A stretch of 64,000 bases of DNA from Candidatus Gastranaerophilales bacterium. Its GTDB lineage: Bacteria > Cyanobacteriota > Vampirovibrionia > Gastranaerophilales > Gastranaerophilaceae. Shown one piece after another: positions 44,596 to 54,834 of this stretch (its first letter is position 1; each line of letters opens with the position of its first letter). The translations under genes were made by a program, and so were the position numbers. The stretch lies in NCBI GenBank assembly GCA_944323935.1, contig CALUUJ010000012.1, positions 1-64,000 on the forward strand, given 5' to 3'. The notes under the pieces were generated by a model that searched no databases, had not been told where the DNA came from, and worked only from the letters and a program-made list of their open reading frames with translations.

Positions 44596-47439
44596 ATGGA
44601 GATAAGAAATAACTTAATAAATTTGATACCTATGGGGCAAAACAAACCTGTTGAAAAACAACAGGAACATGTTTCTGCTCCAAATTATAGTTCAAAATCA
44701 CTTCCATCTGTATACCCGGCAGGAGCTTCTCAAGTCAATTCAAATCTGCCGATGGCTTATACAAGAATAGGAGAAATTGCTATACCGGGATTGAAAGAAA
44801 AAGCAAGTATTTTTAGACTTGCTAATGGTCAGAAAGTCATAATACAGCCCAAAGATGGCCCAACTTATATTAATACAACATATAATGTCGGTTCTTTAAA
44901 CGAAACAGAAAATATCAGAGGTATTAGTCATTATATTGAACACAACTTATTTAACGGAAGCAAAGATCTCGCACCCAAAGAATATGATAAAAGAATATCT
45001 GAACTTGGCGGTTCAACTAATGCTTCAACAGGATTTTCTCAAACAGATTACTATCTGTCATTGCAATTGCTTGATGAAAACTCATTGGAAAAAGGGATAA
45101 GACTTAATGCCTTACAAACTCAATTCCCAACTTTTCCTGTAGAACAATTAGAAAAAGAAAAAGAACCTGTAAAATCAGAAATAGATATGTACAAAGATAT
45201 TCCTGATGATGTCGCTACTTCTATAATGTTAAAAAATCTATTTGGTATACAAACAAATTCAACAAACTTTATTTTAGGTACAAAAGATAATATTAATTCT
45301 TTTACAAGAGATACTGTTCTTGATTATTTTAATACTTGGTACACTCCTGACAATGCAGTTACTGTTATTACAGGTGATGTAAATCCAGAAGAAACAATTC
45401 AACTTGTTTCTAAGTATTATAATAAACAAAATGATTTATCAAAAATAAATCAAAGACACTATGAATCGATTAAATATAATGACAGACCTATAAGGCAAGA
45501 TATTATTCAACCGAATACAACATCTCCGTCAATAAACATGGGATTTGCTATTCCGGAAGGCACTTCAAAATCTGATTTATATAAAATAGAAGCATTAATC
45601 AATGTTTTGTGTTCTCAAGATTCAAAATTATCCAAAGCTCTTGATAAATATGGACTATTACCAAGTTTATATATACAAAAAATGCAAAATAAACCGGATG
45701 GGGCAAATGCTGTAATTCTTTCCGTATCACCTTCGGAAAGACAAATTGAAGATGTACTAAAGATCATATATGAAGAACTTTCTCATATTGCAAATAATCC
45801 ACCATCTCAACAAGAAATAGACTCTTACAAAAAACGTGCTTTAAACTCTTTAAATAACATATCTGAATCTTCAAGTAATCTTAATTATACACTTGCAAGT
45901 ATGGCTATAAATAATGAATACAACTATTTTAATGATAAAGCCAATACAATACAAACAATAACACCTCAAGATATTTCAGAAACAGCCAGAAAGTTCTTAG
46001 ACTTAAATAAAGTATCTATATGTGTTTCTCACGAAAAAACAGCCAATAGTCAAAGCATTACAAATAACTATAATGCCGCTTCAGCTAGCTCAAAGACTAT
46101 TTCTTTCGGTGCATCCAAAACACCAAAAGAAAAAATTAATGAACATATTAAAAGTATAAAAACATATAAATTATGGAATAATATGGAAACAATGATGGTT
46201 CCTAGTACTTCAGGTACTTATTCGTCTTTATCTATAGATTTAAATACTGATGAATTAAATGATGTTTCTTATCCTGCATTTATGGTTTTAAACGAATTAG
46301 TAGATAGAGGAAGTTGCTTTAGAAATAATGATGCATACAAATCTCTATTGAACTCAAAAGACATAAGTTTAATATTTTCAATAGGTATTGATGGACTTTC
46401 TGTTAAAAGTATTTTTGAAGATGAAAATATACAAGATGTTTTACCTCTTATAAAAGAAATTTTGACTTATCCAAATTTTTCTCCGGAAGAATTTGAGAGA
46501 GCAAAACAACTTGTTCGTGACTCAATAATGTCTGAAAGTGTTTCACCATATGATAAATTAAATCAGGAACTATTCCCTGAAATAAAAAAATACTCACCTA
46601 AAGAAGAAAGATTAAAACAACTCGAATCACTCACTTTAGCTGACATACAAAATGTTTATTCGAAACTTATATCAACCTCTCAAGCAAGTGCAACTATTAC
46701 AGCACCATTTGAACAAAAACCATATTTGCAAGATATTTTCAATAATGAGCTATCTGTTGGAATGCCTATATTTAAACCTTTTTCTAAGGCAAAAGGAGCT
46801 TCTTATAATATATATAGCCCAAATACTGAAGCTAAAATTTTAACTGCAGTTGAGGAGAATTCGCAAGCTGATATTTGTCAAGCATATAAATTCAAAAAAA
46901 CAAAAAATATTGATGATATGGCAAAAATTGAAATACTAAATATTATTCTTGGCGGCGGCATGTCTTCAAGGTTATTTACTGACCTAAGAGAAGACAAAAA
47001 ACTAGCATACTCGGTTGGTTCAAGCAGTTTAAGCGAAAAAGATACTGACTCAATTATTCTTCATATAGGAACAACAACTGATAGTCCCAATCCAAATGAA
47101 GGTTCACCTGATAACTTAAAAAAAGCATTAGAAGGTTTTGAAAACAATGTTAATAGACTAAAAACAGAAAATGTTTCTGCAAAAGAACTTGAAGATGCTA
47201 AAGTACAATATAAAACAAGTATTCTTGATTCTTTTGAAACAAGTTTTGACAAAACTTGTGCTTTTTCTGCTTCAAAATATTCTCCTTATGATATAAATTA
47301 TTGGAGCCAAATATTTGACGCTATTGACAAAGTAACAGTTGATGATATTAGAGCTGCTGCAAACTATGTTTTTGCAAATCTTCCAATTACATCAATTGTA
47401 GCAAGCCAAAATACTTTTGATACCTTAGGTATTAAATAA
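44596..47439 (+). CDS. Fused two-unit M16 family peptidase
   Basis: A 947-aa protein with two M16 units on one chain. The first (about residues 55-490) has the zinc motif H112-Y-I-E115-H116 (GISHYIEHNLFNGS) and the later glutamate in KSEIDMYKDIPDD. The second (about 530-945) has no HxxEH but keeps GGGMSSRLFTDLREDKKLAYSVG. The units are joined by a low-complexity linker with SSKTISFGASKTPKEK. This is the same division of labour as in the 15385-17986 gene pair, here fused as in pitrilysin. The N-terminal 50 residues are polar with no signal peptide. Confidence 0.9.
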   Translation: MEIRNNLINLIPMGQNKPVEKQQEHVSAPNYSSKSLPSVYPAGASQVNSNLPMAYTRIGEIAIPGLKEKASIFRLANGQKVIIQPKDGPTYINTTYNVGSLNETENIRGISHYIEHNLFNGSKDLAPKEYDKRISELGGSTNASTGFSQTDYYLSLQLLDENSLEKGIRLNALQTQFPTFPVEQLEKEKEPVKSEIDMYKDIPDDVATSIMLKNLFGIQTNSTNFILGTKDNINSFTRDTVLDYFNTWYTPDNAVTVITGDVNPEETIQLVSKYYNKQNDLSKINQRHYESIKYNDRPIRQDIIQPNTTSPSINMGFAIPEGTSKSDLYKIEALINVLCSQDSKLSKALDKYGLLPSLYIQKMQNKPDGANAVILSVSPSERQIEDVLKIIYEELSHIANNPPSQQEIDSYKKRALNSLNNISESSSNLNYTLASMAINNEYNYFNDKANTIQTITPQDISETARKFLDLNKVSICVSHEKTANSQSITNNYNAASASSKTISFGASKTPKEKINEHIKSIKTYKLWNNMETMMVPSTSGTYSSLSIDLNTDELNDVSYPAFMVLNELVDRGSCFRNNDAYKSLLNSKDISLIFSIGIDGLSVKSIFEDENIQDVLPLIKEILTYPNFSPEEFERAKQLVRDSIMSESVSPYDKLNQELFPEIKKYSPKEERLKQLESLTLADIQNVYSKLISTSQASATITAPFEQKPYLQDIFNNELSVGMPIFKPFSKAKGASYNIYSPNTEAKILTAVEENSQADICQAYKFKKTKNIDDMAKIEILNIILGGGMSSRLFTDLREDKKLAYSVGSSSLSEKDTDSIILHIGTTTDSPNPNEGSPDNLKKALEGFENNVNRLKTENVSAKELEDAKVQYKTSILDSFETSFDKTCAFSASKYSPYDINYWSQIFDAIDKVTVDDIRAAANYVFANLPITSIVASQNTFDTLGIK

Positions 47440-47451
47440 ATAAAATTTTAT

Positions 47452-47485
47452 AAAAAAACAGGCGACTTATTATCGCCTGTTTTTT
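47452..47485. terminator. Bidirectional terminator between M16 fusion and ftsZ
   Basis: CAGGCGA (47459-47465) pairs with TCGCCTG (47473-47479) around a 7-nt loop, with A run before and T run after, serving two convergent genes. Confidence 0.9.
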
Positions 47486-47499
47486 ATCTTCTTTTTTTA

Positions 47500-48657
47500 T
47501 TATTTCTTTAAAAATTCAGGAATATCAAGAATATTATTTGCAAAATCATTTGCAGCTTTTGTAATTTTAGGAGAAGAACTGCTATTTCCAAAGAAATCCA
47601 TTGCTCCTAAAGTCTTTTCTTCTTGCTCTTGTGCAAATTTATCTACTTGATTTTTCTTTAATTCAAAACCTGTTGCAATAACAGTAATTTGAATTTCTCC
47701 TTGGATTCTGTCATCAATTACAGCACCAAAATGAACAGTAGCATCTTCAGAAACCGCATCATGTATAACTTGAGCAGCATCTGTAACTTCATACAATGTC
47801 ATATCAGGTCCGCCTGTCACATTCATAATTATACCTGATGCACCATTAATTGAAGTTTCAAGCAATGGTGAGTTAATAGCTGATTTAGCAGCTTCTAATG
47901 CTCTGCCTTCACCTGTACCACGACCGATACCCATTAATGCGGAACCTGATGATTCCATTACACTTCTAACATCTGCAAAGTCTACGTTTATCATACCGGG
48001 AACTGTTATAATATCAGAAATACCTTGAACACCTCTTAGAAGAACTTCATCAACTACTTGAAAAGCTTCTCTCATAGTTGTTCTGCGATCAACTACTTCT
48101 AATAATTTATCATTAGGAATTACAATCAAAGCATCAACTGTTTCTTTTAATTTTTCAAGACCTTGAAGGGCTTGATTCATTCTTTTCTTACCTTCAAAAC
48201 TGAACGGTTTTGTAACAACACCAATAGTTAATGCACCTAGTTCTTTTGCAATTCTTGCCACAACGGGAGCTGCACCTGTACCTGTTCCACCGCCCATACC
48301 TGCGGTAACAAATACCATGTCTGCTTTTCCAATTGCATTAACAATTTCATCTCTTGTTTCTTCGGCAGATTTTTCTCCTTTTTCAGGATTTCCACCAGCA
48401 CCTAAACCATTCGTTAATTTGCTTCCTATTCTTATTTTATTTTCGGCTAAAGACATTTCAAGAACTTGAACATCTGTATTCATAGCCCAAAATTCTACAC
48501 CACCGAGACCGGCTTTAATCATACGATTTACGGCATTTCCACCGCCACCGCCTACACCTATTACCTTTATATCAGCAGGTGTTCCACCTGTATATGATGT
48601 AGTTGTATTATTACTTGTTTCTTTTTTGCCAAAAATGTCCGGAACAAAATTTTCCAC
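47500..48657 (-). CDS. ftsZ: Cell division protein FtsZ
   Basis: The tubulin-like GTPase that forms the division ring. The 385-aa protein has [13 protein letters not shown] near residue 34, the tubulin signature [13 protein letters not shown] near 122, the synergy-loop region [11 protein letters not shown], and a C-terminal tail LDIPEFLKK that binds FtsA/SepF-type partners. It starts with GTG behind GAGGG (7 nt spacing). It has no ftsA or ftsQ next to it, unlike the usual division cluster; the upstream neighbour is an orphan gene 157 bp away. Confidence 0.98.
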   Translation of the reverse strand: MENFVPDIFGKKETSNNTTTSYTGGTPADIKVIGVGGGGGNAVNRMIKAGLGGVEFWAMNTDVQVLEMSLAENKIRIGSKLTNGLGAGGNPEKGEKSAEETRDEIVNAIGKADMVFVTAGMGGGTGTGAAPVVARIAKELGALTIGVVTKPFSFEGKKRMNQALQGLEKLKETVDALIVIPNDKLLEVVDRRTTMREAFQVVDEVLLRGVQGISDIITVPGMINVDFADVRSVMESSGSALMGIGRGTGEGRALEAAKSAINSPLLETSINGASGIIMNVTGGPDMTLYEVTDAAQVIHDAVSEDATVHFGAVIDDRIQGEIQITVIATGFELKKNQVDKFAQEQEEKTLGAMDFFGNSSSSPKITKAANDFANNILDIPEFLKK

Positions 48658-48814
48658 TTATGCGCCCTCTTTTTATTGTACTACTTATTGTTAGCTCGAC
48701 TTCCACTATTTACATGGCTTACATCGTACATTAACTATTAACATAGTATTGTAAATCATATAAATAGTAAAGAAAAAAACCTTAAAATTTTAATATATGT
48801 TTATGTTTTTATTT

Positions 48815-49357
48815 TCAAAGTTCTTTATTTGCCTTTCCAAGCAAATTTGCAGCATCAGTCAAATTCTTTGCAATATCCTGATAAACCGTTCTTTCTTCAC
48901 CATATGGAACAGCTGAATTTAATAATTCGTCAACATTTTGGCTTATATCACTCAATGTTTCAACTGTTTTCTGTATTTTTTGATGCTTTTTCTTAAGAAA
49001 AAAATAATTAATTAATGGCGTAGCTGTCAAAAAATGTTCAATTATTTTTTTCAAACTTTCTTTTATATTATTCTTCTCTTCTGCAATGAAAAAATTATCT
49101 GCATCTTCTTTTGAAGACTCTTCAATAATTTCATCAGGAAGATAATCCGTATCTATTGTATTTAATCTTTTACTTTTTCTTTTTTTTCTTATAGGAATTG
49201 TTGTATTTTTTTTACTTTGTATTGCAGCAAATTCAGGCGCAAAAATATTCGACTGGTAAAAATGATTTTCACCATCTATCGCCATATTTATAGTATTTCC
49301 GGTATTCTTTGGATAAAAATTTACCGGTTGATTTATACTGTTTCCTGATATTTCCAT
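48815..49357 (-). CDS. Hypothetical protein
   Basis: A 180-aa protein that I do not recognise. A polar N-terminal half contains a basic patch (IPIRKKRKSKR), followed by an acidic one. The C-terminal 90 residues are helical with heptad-like spacing (HQKIQKTVETLSDISQNVDELLN). No signal peptide or membrane helix. AGGGA lies 8 nt before the start. It sits between ftsZ and the glycosyltransferase operon, same strand; an actual link to either is not shown. Confidence 0.6.
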   Translation of the reverse strand: MEISGNSINQPVNFYPKNTGNTINMAIDGENHFYQSNIFAPEFAAIQSKKNTTIPIRKKRKSKRLNTIDTDYLPDEIIEESSKEDADNFFIAEEKNNIKESLKKIIEHFLTATPLINYFFLKKKHQKIQKTVETLSDISQNVDELLNSAVPYGEERTVYQDIAKNLTDAANLLGKANKEL

Positions 49358-49420
49358 ACATTTTCCCTTATTATAAATTATACTATGTATGGATTTTTTG
49401 TTACCGTTTAAACGTATGAA

Positions 49421-50959
49421 TTAAAATTGCTCTATTTTAATACTGCCAAGTTCAGGGTACTTATCTAAAAGCACTTTATATTCTTCTTGCGTTAAATTGG
49501 TTTCTTTAATCGATTGAACCATCTTCTCATAATATTCTGACTTATATTTATCCTTTATCATACTGTAATAGTACAAAATATTATGAATTTTATATGTTAT
49601 AAAATCATTTCTTAATACATTATATGTATTTGTTTCTTTCATTAAATTTTCAACTATGTCAAATATTTTGATGTGATCTATTAATCTTCGGTTGTTATCT
49701 GTAAGAACAGAACCTTCTCTATTAAATCTATATACATAAAGTTTTTCTCTTATAAAAAACATTCTTTCTGCGGTTAGAAGAGTTCCAAATATAACCTTAT
49801 GATCTTCGAAATCAAGACCTTCCGTAAAATCTATATTATTTTTATCAAATAGTTCTTTTGTATAAAGCTTATTCCATACACACATAGGATAACTGAAGGG
49901 TGATAAATCCCGCCAATTAAATACTCTATCATCGATAATATTTTCAAAATTAGCATCTACAAAATATGGAAATGGTGCATTTACTCCATTTTTCTCATCA
50001 TAACCATCAGGCATACACATTGCGATATCAAGATTTTTCTCTTTGATTAGACCATATAATCTTTCGAACATATTAGGTTTAACCCAATCATCAGGGTCCA
50101 CAAACCCTATACATTCACCTGTAGCAAGTCTTAATCCGTCATTCCTTGCAGCACCTGTACCTTTATTTCCCTTATGAATAACTTTTATTCTTGCATCTTT
50201 TTGTTTGTATTCTTCTAAAATATCATAGCTATCGTCTGTAGAACCATCATTTACGCATATAATTTCGATATCTTTTAATGTTTGATTTATCAAACTGTCA
50301 AGCGATTGTCTCAAATATTTGCCTACATTATAAACCGGCAGAATTATAGATACTTTTGGTCTCTCATTTTTTATTTGACGTTTATTTGTTATATCCGAAG
50401 TTGTAGTACTTTCTCCTTTTTTATTTTCTTCTTTACTTTTTGTATTCAAATGTAATTTTTTTTGAATTTTATTTCCAAGCTTAATTAATTTTTTATACGG
50501 TTTTAATTGTTCTTCATAATACTTTTTCTGTTCCAGAATATGAAAACTCAAAGCTTCTTCTTGAACATTAAACCTATCTTGCTGAGCTTTCAGCATTTCT
50601 TCATAGCATTTTTTTAAGTCAGATATTTGTTTTTCTAAATTATTAACATGCCAGATTTCAGTTTCTTTTTGACGTCTTAAAATTTCTTTTTCATACCAAT
50701 CTTTTTGAGATTCAAGTTCTGACAGATAATAATCTTTTTGTTTTTCCAAATCTTCAACTGATTTTACATTATAAAATGCCTCAATTGCTTTTTTTTCTTC
50801 AATTAGTTTATTTTCATATTCAATTTTTAATTTTTCTTTTTCATATTCAAACTTAGATTTTAAAAATTCAATTTCACTTTCATAAAATCTTTTTTGTAAT
50901 GCAAGTTCTTGTTGAAATTCTTTTTCAAGCTTTACAAATTGTTCTTGTGTATCTGCCAT
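49421..50959 (-). CDS. GT2 glycosyltransferase with N-terminal coiled coil
   Basis: A 512-aa protein and the last gene of a seven-gene operon. Residues 1-150 form a long charged coiled coil, followed by a basic amphipathic stretch (YKKLIKLGNKIQKKLHL). The C-terminal GT-A domain starts at about 202: PKVSIILPVYNVGKYLRQSLDSL, VNDGSTDDS, RNDGLRLATGECIGFVDPDDW (metal-binding DxD). Family GT2 uses nucleotide sugars to build surface glycans. The order coil-then-enzyme is the reverse of its neighbours. Confidence 0.9.
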   Translation of the reverse strand: MADTQEQFVKLEKEFQQELALQKRFYESEIEFLKSKFEYEKEKLKIEYENKLIEEKKAIEAFYNVKSVEDLEKQKDYYLSELESQKDWYEKEILRRQKETEIWHVNNLEKQISDLKKCYEEMLKAQQDRFNVQEEALSFHILEQKKYYEEQLKPYKKLIKLGNKIQKKLHLNTKSKEENKKGESTTTSDITNKRQIKNERPKVSIILPVYNVGKYLRQSLDSLINQTLKDIEIICVNDGSTDDSYDILEEYKQKDARIKVIHKGNKGTGAARNDGLRLATGECIGFVDPDDWVKPNMFERLYGLIKEKNLDIAMCMPDGYDEKNGVNAPFPYFVDANFENIIDDRVFNWRDLSPFSYPMCVWNKLYTKELFDKNNIDFTEGLDFEDHKVIFGTLLTAERMFFIREKLYVYRFNREGSVLTDNNRRLIDHIKIFDIVENLMKETNTYNVLRNDFITYKIHNILYYYSMIKDKYKSEYYEKMVQSIKETNLTQEEYKVLLDKYPELGSIKIEQF

Positions 50960-50967
50960 TATAAGTC

Positions 50968-52434
50968 CTAATTTTTCTTTATTATTCTTTTGATTTTATT
51001 TTTCAACTGTTCTACTTTTTTATAAAACTTTAATATTATTTTAACCAATAAATAATTATTTTCATAATATTCTTTTTGTTTTATTAAAGCTGATTGAAAA
51101 TGTTGTTTCTGCTCTTCAAGTTTCCATTCATAATCAGCTTTTAATTTCTCTGTAACTTGTCTTACTGATTCAGCCTGCCAAGCCTTTAGTTCATACTCTT
51201 GTTTTACAAGTTTTGAATGCCATTCTTCATATGCAGCTTTTAATTCTTCTGTTTTTCTCGCTTCCATATAATGAAATTGTTCATCTATTTTCTTCTTAAC
51301 TTCTTCTTCGCAATGATTTTGCCACCATTCTTCTATTTTGTTTCTTTCTTCATTTGCTTCTTTTTTATATTGCTCAAGATATTCTTTAATAGCAATAATA
51401 TCCAAATTACATTTATGCTCTGCTGCTTTTATTCTTTTATTTGATGTTTTATATTTCTCTACCAAAAAATTCCAAAAGCCGTAATATGAACGTTCTAATA
51501 CATTCTTAAACTCATCATAGCAATAACTTTTGGCAAGTTCTTGTTCATCTTCAGCGGTAAGTTCTATTTTTTTAAAAAACTCTTTCATCTTTGCAAAATA
51601 ATCTTCATAATACCTGTCTTCTAATAATGTATATCTGTGAAAAATATCATCAATTATCCAGCTTATTATCTCTGCTTTTTTCTCTTCAAAAAACGATGCT
51701 TGTTTTAGTACATTATATGTTCTTTCAACCATTGGAATTCTGTCATATACCTTTTTATCCGAATTCTGCATTGTTGAAAATTGCCTGTTTTGCCTGTAAT
51801 AATATGGGGCTTCCCATAAAATATTTATCCTTTGTGCTTTTAAATAAGTCTCAAAAAAGAATGGCAAATCTTCATATATATAACCATTTTGAAACTTCAC
51901 CGAAATATTTTGCAGAAATTCTCGTTTATATATTTTGTTCCATAAAACAACATTAATATTCAAAATTTCATCTTTTGTCTCATAAGGGTTGAATACATTA
52001 TCCCCATATTTTTCCAATGATTTTAAACTGTAATAATCGTTTGTATAAAATGTTTGTTCTTTATCATCATATAATTGTGCTTGACACATTGTTATATCTG
52101 AATCGACACTCTTTGCTTTATTATACATTTTTTCATACATATCAAGTTCAACCCAGTCATCTGAATCAACAAATCCAATATATTCGCCTGAGGCAACTTC
52201 AAGTCCTAAATTTCTTGCATACGATTGACCTGACATATTTTCTACATTTAATAAAATTATTCTTTTATCATTTTCTATATAATGCTGCACTATATTTTTT
52301 GAATCATCAGTAGATGCATCATTTATGCAAATAATTTCTATATCGTCCAACGATTGATAGATTAATGAAGTTAAACACTTTGAAATATATTTTTCCACAT
52401 TATGGAATGGTACTATTACTGATACTTTAGCCAT
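50968..52434 (-). CDS. GT2 glycosyltransferase with C-terminal coiled coil
   Basis: A 488-aa protein with an N-terminal GT-A domain (VSVIVPFHNVEKYISKCL, NDASTDDS, FVDSDDWVE) and an acceptor-side segment VVLWNKIYKREFLQN to IYEDLPFF. From about residue 340 it becomes a long Glu/Lys-rich coiled coil ending in the basic tail KKVEQLKNKIKRIIKKN. The enzyme half is closely related to the 54835-56934 protein. It overlaps the upstream gene by 8 bp. Confidence 0.9.
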   Translation of the reverse strand: MAKVSVIVPFHNVEKYISKCLTSLIYQSLDDIEIICINDASTDDSKNIVQHYIENDKRIILLNVENMSGQSYARNLGLEVASGEYIGFVDSDDWVELDMYEKMYNKAKSVDSDITMCQAQLYDDKEQTFYTNDYYSLKSLEKYGDNVFNPYETKDEILNINVVLWNKIYKREFLQNISVKFQNGYIYEDLPFFFETYLKAQRINILWEAPYYYRQNRQFSTMQNSDKKVYDRIPMVERTYNVLKQASFFEEKKAEIISWIIDDIFHRYTLLEDRYYEDYFAKMKEFFKKIELTAEDEQELAKSYCYDEFKNVLERSYYGFWNFLVEKYKTSNKRIKAAEHKCNLDIIAIKEYLEQYKKEANEERNKIEEWWQNHCEEEVKKKIDEQFHYMEARKTEELKAAYEEWHSKLVKQEYELKAWQAESVRQVTEKLKADYEWKLEEQKQHFQSALIKQKEYYENNYLLVKIILKFYKKVEQLKNKIKRIIKKN

Positions 52435-53635
52435 CTTCGTTTAACTTCTCCAACTCTGAAAACTTAAATTTAAAATCAAATTTTATTTTCCTAAATATTC
52501 TTACATAAATTCTATCATCTGAGTAATAAATATCAAAAACTTTGGGTAATTTATTAAACCGAAAAATATGATTTTTATACTTTAAAAAATATACCCCATC
52601 TTCTTTATATAATATTTCCATTAGTTTATACATTGATTTAATTTTATATTTTTGAAATTCATAATACAAAATACTGCCTGTTTTTAAGTTTTTAAAAAGA
52701 AAATAATTATACTTGAATCTGCCTTTTACCATTGATGAAGGAAATATATTTTCATTAGCAAGAGAACTTTTTTTCTTCATTTTTTTTGCAAATGCAGATT
52801 TATATTTTGGATTAAGATGCTCAAAACGATATATAAAGTCTTCAACCTTTTTGCGGAAAAATATATATTTAATATCATCAAAATCAGGTAAATCTTTTAT
52901 CTTGTTATACATAATTTCTGCAACATCTATAATATGCAAAAACTTCTTACCCGCTTTTTGAATAATTGAGCCAGTTCTATTTACACGATAATAATATAAA
53001 AATTCTCTGACAATAGAAACCTTTTGAGTCTTAAAGAAAATAGTAAAGAAAAATGGTCCATCTTCAAATATTAGTCCATCCGGAAACTCAGCCTGACATT
53101 TATCAATTAAGCTTCTGCGATATAACTTATTCCAAGCCATTACGCATACATCCATTATAAATGGTTTAGTTTCTTTATATGAAAATGACTTATTATCAAA
53201 ACTCGAGTCAAAATACTCTAAGGTATAATAAGGATTTGAATCATCTATTTTTTGGTTAGTTTCATCAAACTGGTGAACTGCACATATCGATATATCAGTA
53301 TCAAGAAAAGTCATATTTTTATATAACTTCTCAAGCATCGTAAAATCTACCCAATCATCTGAATCAATAAAACTGAAAAATTCTCCTTTAGCTACTTTCA
53401 TACCTGCATTACGAGCTGATGATAATCCCCCGTTTTTTTTATCAACAATAATTATACGAGAATCTTTATTTTTATATTCTTCAAGAATTTTCCTTGAATT
53501 ATCTGTTGAGCCATCATTTACACATATAATTTCTATGTTTGAAAATGTTTGACATAAAATACTATCTAAACATTTGGCTAAATATTTCTCCACATTATAA
53601 ACAGGAACTATTACAGATATTTTGGGTTCTTTCAT
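52427..53635 (-). CDS. GT2 glycosyltransferase (tandem paralogue A)
   Basis: A 402-aa protein with GT-A core (ISVIVPVYNVEKYLAKCL, VNDGSTDNS, ARNAGMKVAKG, FIDSDDWVD), acceptor-side motif CVMAWNKLYRRSL and FEDGPFFF, and a C-terminal part (from about 320) rich in basic and aromatic residues, with no coiled coil. It is a close duplicate of the next gene upstream in transcription; long identical stretches span both halves. Sugar specificity is not readable. Confidence 0.92.
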   Translation of the reverse strand: MKEPKISVIVPVYNVEKYLAKCLDSILCQTFSNIEIICVNDGSTDNSRKILEEYKNKDSRIIIVDKKNGGLSSARNAGMKVAKGEFFSFIDSDDWVDFTMLEKLYKNMTFLDTDISICAVHQFDETNQKIDDSNPYYTLEYFDSSFDNKSFSYKETKPFIMDVCVMAWNKLYRRSLIDKCQAEFPDGLIFEDGPFFFTIFFKTQKVSIVREFLYYYRVNRTGSIIQKAGKKFLHIIDVAEIMYNKIKDLPDFDDIKYIFFRKKVEDFIYRFEHLNPKYKSAFAKKMKKKSSLANENIFPSSMVKGRFKYNYFLFKNLKTGSILYYEFQKYKIKSMYKLMEILYKEDGVYFLKYKNHIFRFNKLPKVFDIYYSDDRIYVRIFRKIKFDFKFKFSELEKLNEDG

Positions 53636-53638
53636 ACT

Positions 53639-54832
53639 TTATTTTTGCTCTAACTTCGAATATTCAAACTTAAAACTAAATTTTATTTTCATAAATAAAA
53701 CTACATAAATTTTATCATTTTCATACCATACATCATACAAATTCGCTCGTTTTTTTAACCTTAATTTAAAATTCCAAAATTTGAAATAATAAATATTTTC
53801 TTCTGTATATAAAACCTGCATTATTTTATACATTAATCTTATAATAAATTTTCTATAGTAAAAACTCAAAATACTTGTCTTATTTTTTATTGAACAAAGA
53901 CTTCTATATGTTATAGGGTATTCTTTATTTATATATGCAAAATCAAATATAGACTCATTCAACAATATTGATTCTTTTTTTAATTTTTTAGAAAATTTAT
54001 TCTTCAGTTTTAAAGGAATTAATTCATAACGATATATTATATCATCTGCTTTTCTATGAAAAAATTCATATTTTATATATTCTAAAATGTCCGTTTTTTC
54101 TAGAAAAGAATACATTAAATTAACAACATCTATAATATCCAAGAACTTTATACCACCTTTTTGAACAATTGAGCCAAATCTATTTATTCTGTAGTAATAT
54201 AATAAATCTCTGACAATCGAAACTCTTTGGGTTTTAAAAAATATAGAAAAAAAGAATGGACCATCCTCAAATATTAAACCATCAGGAAATTCTGCCTTAC
54301 ATTCATCTAAAAAGCTTTTTCTGTATAACTTATTCCAAGCCATTACACAAACATCCATCAAAAAATCTTTTGTATCTTTATAAGAAAATACTTTTCCATC
54401 GAAAGATCCGTCAAAATTACTTAGGTTAAAATAAGGCTCTGTATCTTTTATTTTTTGTTCCTGTTCATCATAAAGATTAACCGCGCAGATTGAAATATCA
54501 GTGTTAAGGGATGTAATATTTTGATATAACTTCTCTAACATAGTTAAATCAACCCAATCATCAGAATCAATAAAACTTATATACTTACCAGTAGCAACTT
54601 TCAGTCCTGCATTGCGAGCAGACGACAACCCGCCATTTTCTTTATCTATTATCTTAATTCGAGAATCATTCTGCTTATATTCTTCAATAATTTTTCTTGA
54701 ATTATCTGTTGAACCATCATTTACACATATAATCTCTATATCAGAAAATGTCTGATTAACAATTGTATCCAAACATTTTTTTATATAATTTTCAACATTA
54801 TAAACAGGTACTATTACAGAAATTTCTGCCAA
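53639..54832 (-). CDS. GT2 glycosyltransferase (tandem paralogue B)
   Basis: A 397-aa protein sharing domain order and most motifs with its downstream neighbour (FIDSDDWVD, VCVMAWNKLYRK, FPDGLIFEDGPFFF). It is spaced 3 nt from that gene and 2 nt from the one before. The C-terminal tail (FKLRLKKRANLYDVWYEND) is the most divergent part between the copies. A recent tandem duplication is the likely origin. Confidence 0.92.
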   Translation of the reverse strand: MAEISVIVPVYNVENYIKKCLDTIVNQTFSDIEIICVNDGSTDNSRKIIEEYKQNDSRIKIIDKENGGLSSARNAGLKVATGKYISFIDSDDWVDLTMLEKLYQNITSLNTDISICAVNLYDEQEQKIKDTEPYFNLSNFDGSFDGKVFSYKDTKDFLMDVCVMAWNKLYRKSFLDECKAEFPDGLIFEDGPFFFSIFFKTQRVSIVRDLLYYYRINRFGSIVQKGGIKFLDIIDVVNLMYSFLEKTDILEYIKYEFFHRKADDIIYRYELIPLKLKNKFSKKLKKESILLNESIFDFAYINKEYPITYRSLCSIKNKTSILSFYYRKFIIRLMYKIMQVLYTEENIYYFKFWNFKLRLKKRANLYDVWYENDKIYVVLFMKIKFSFKFEYSKLEQK

Positions 54833-54834
54833 CT

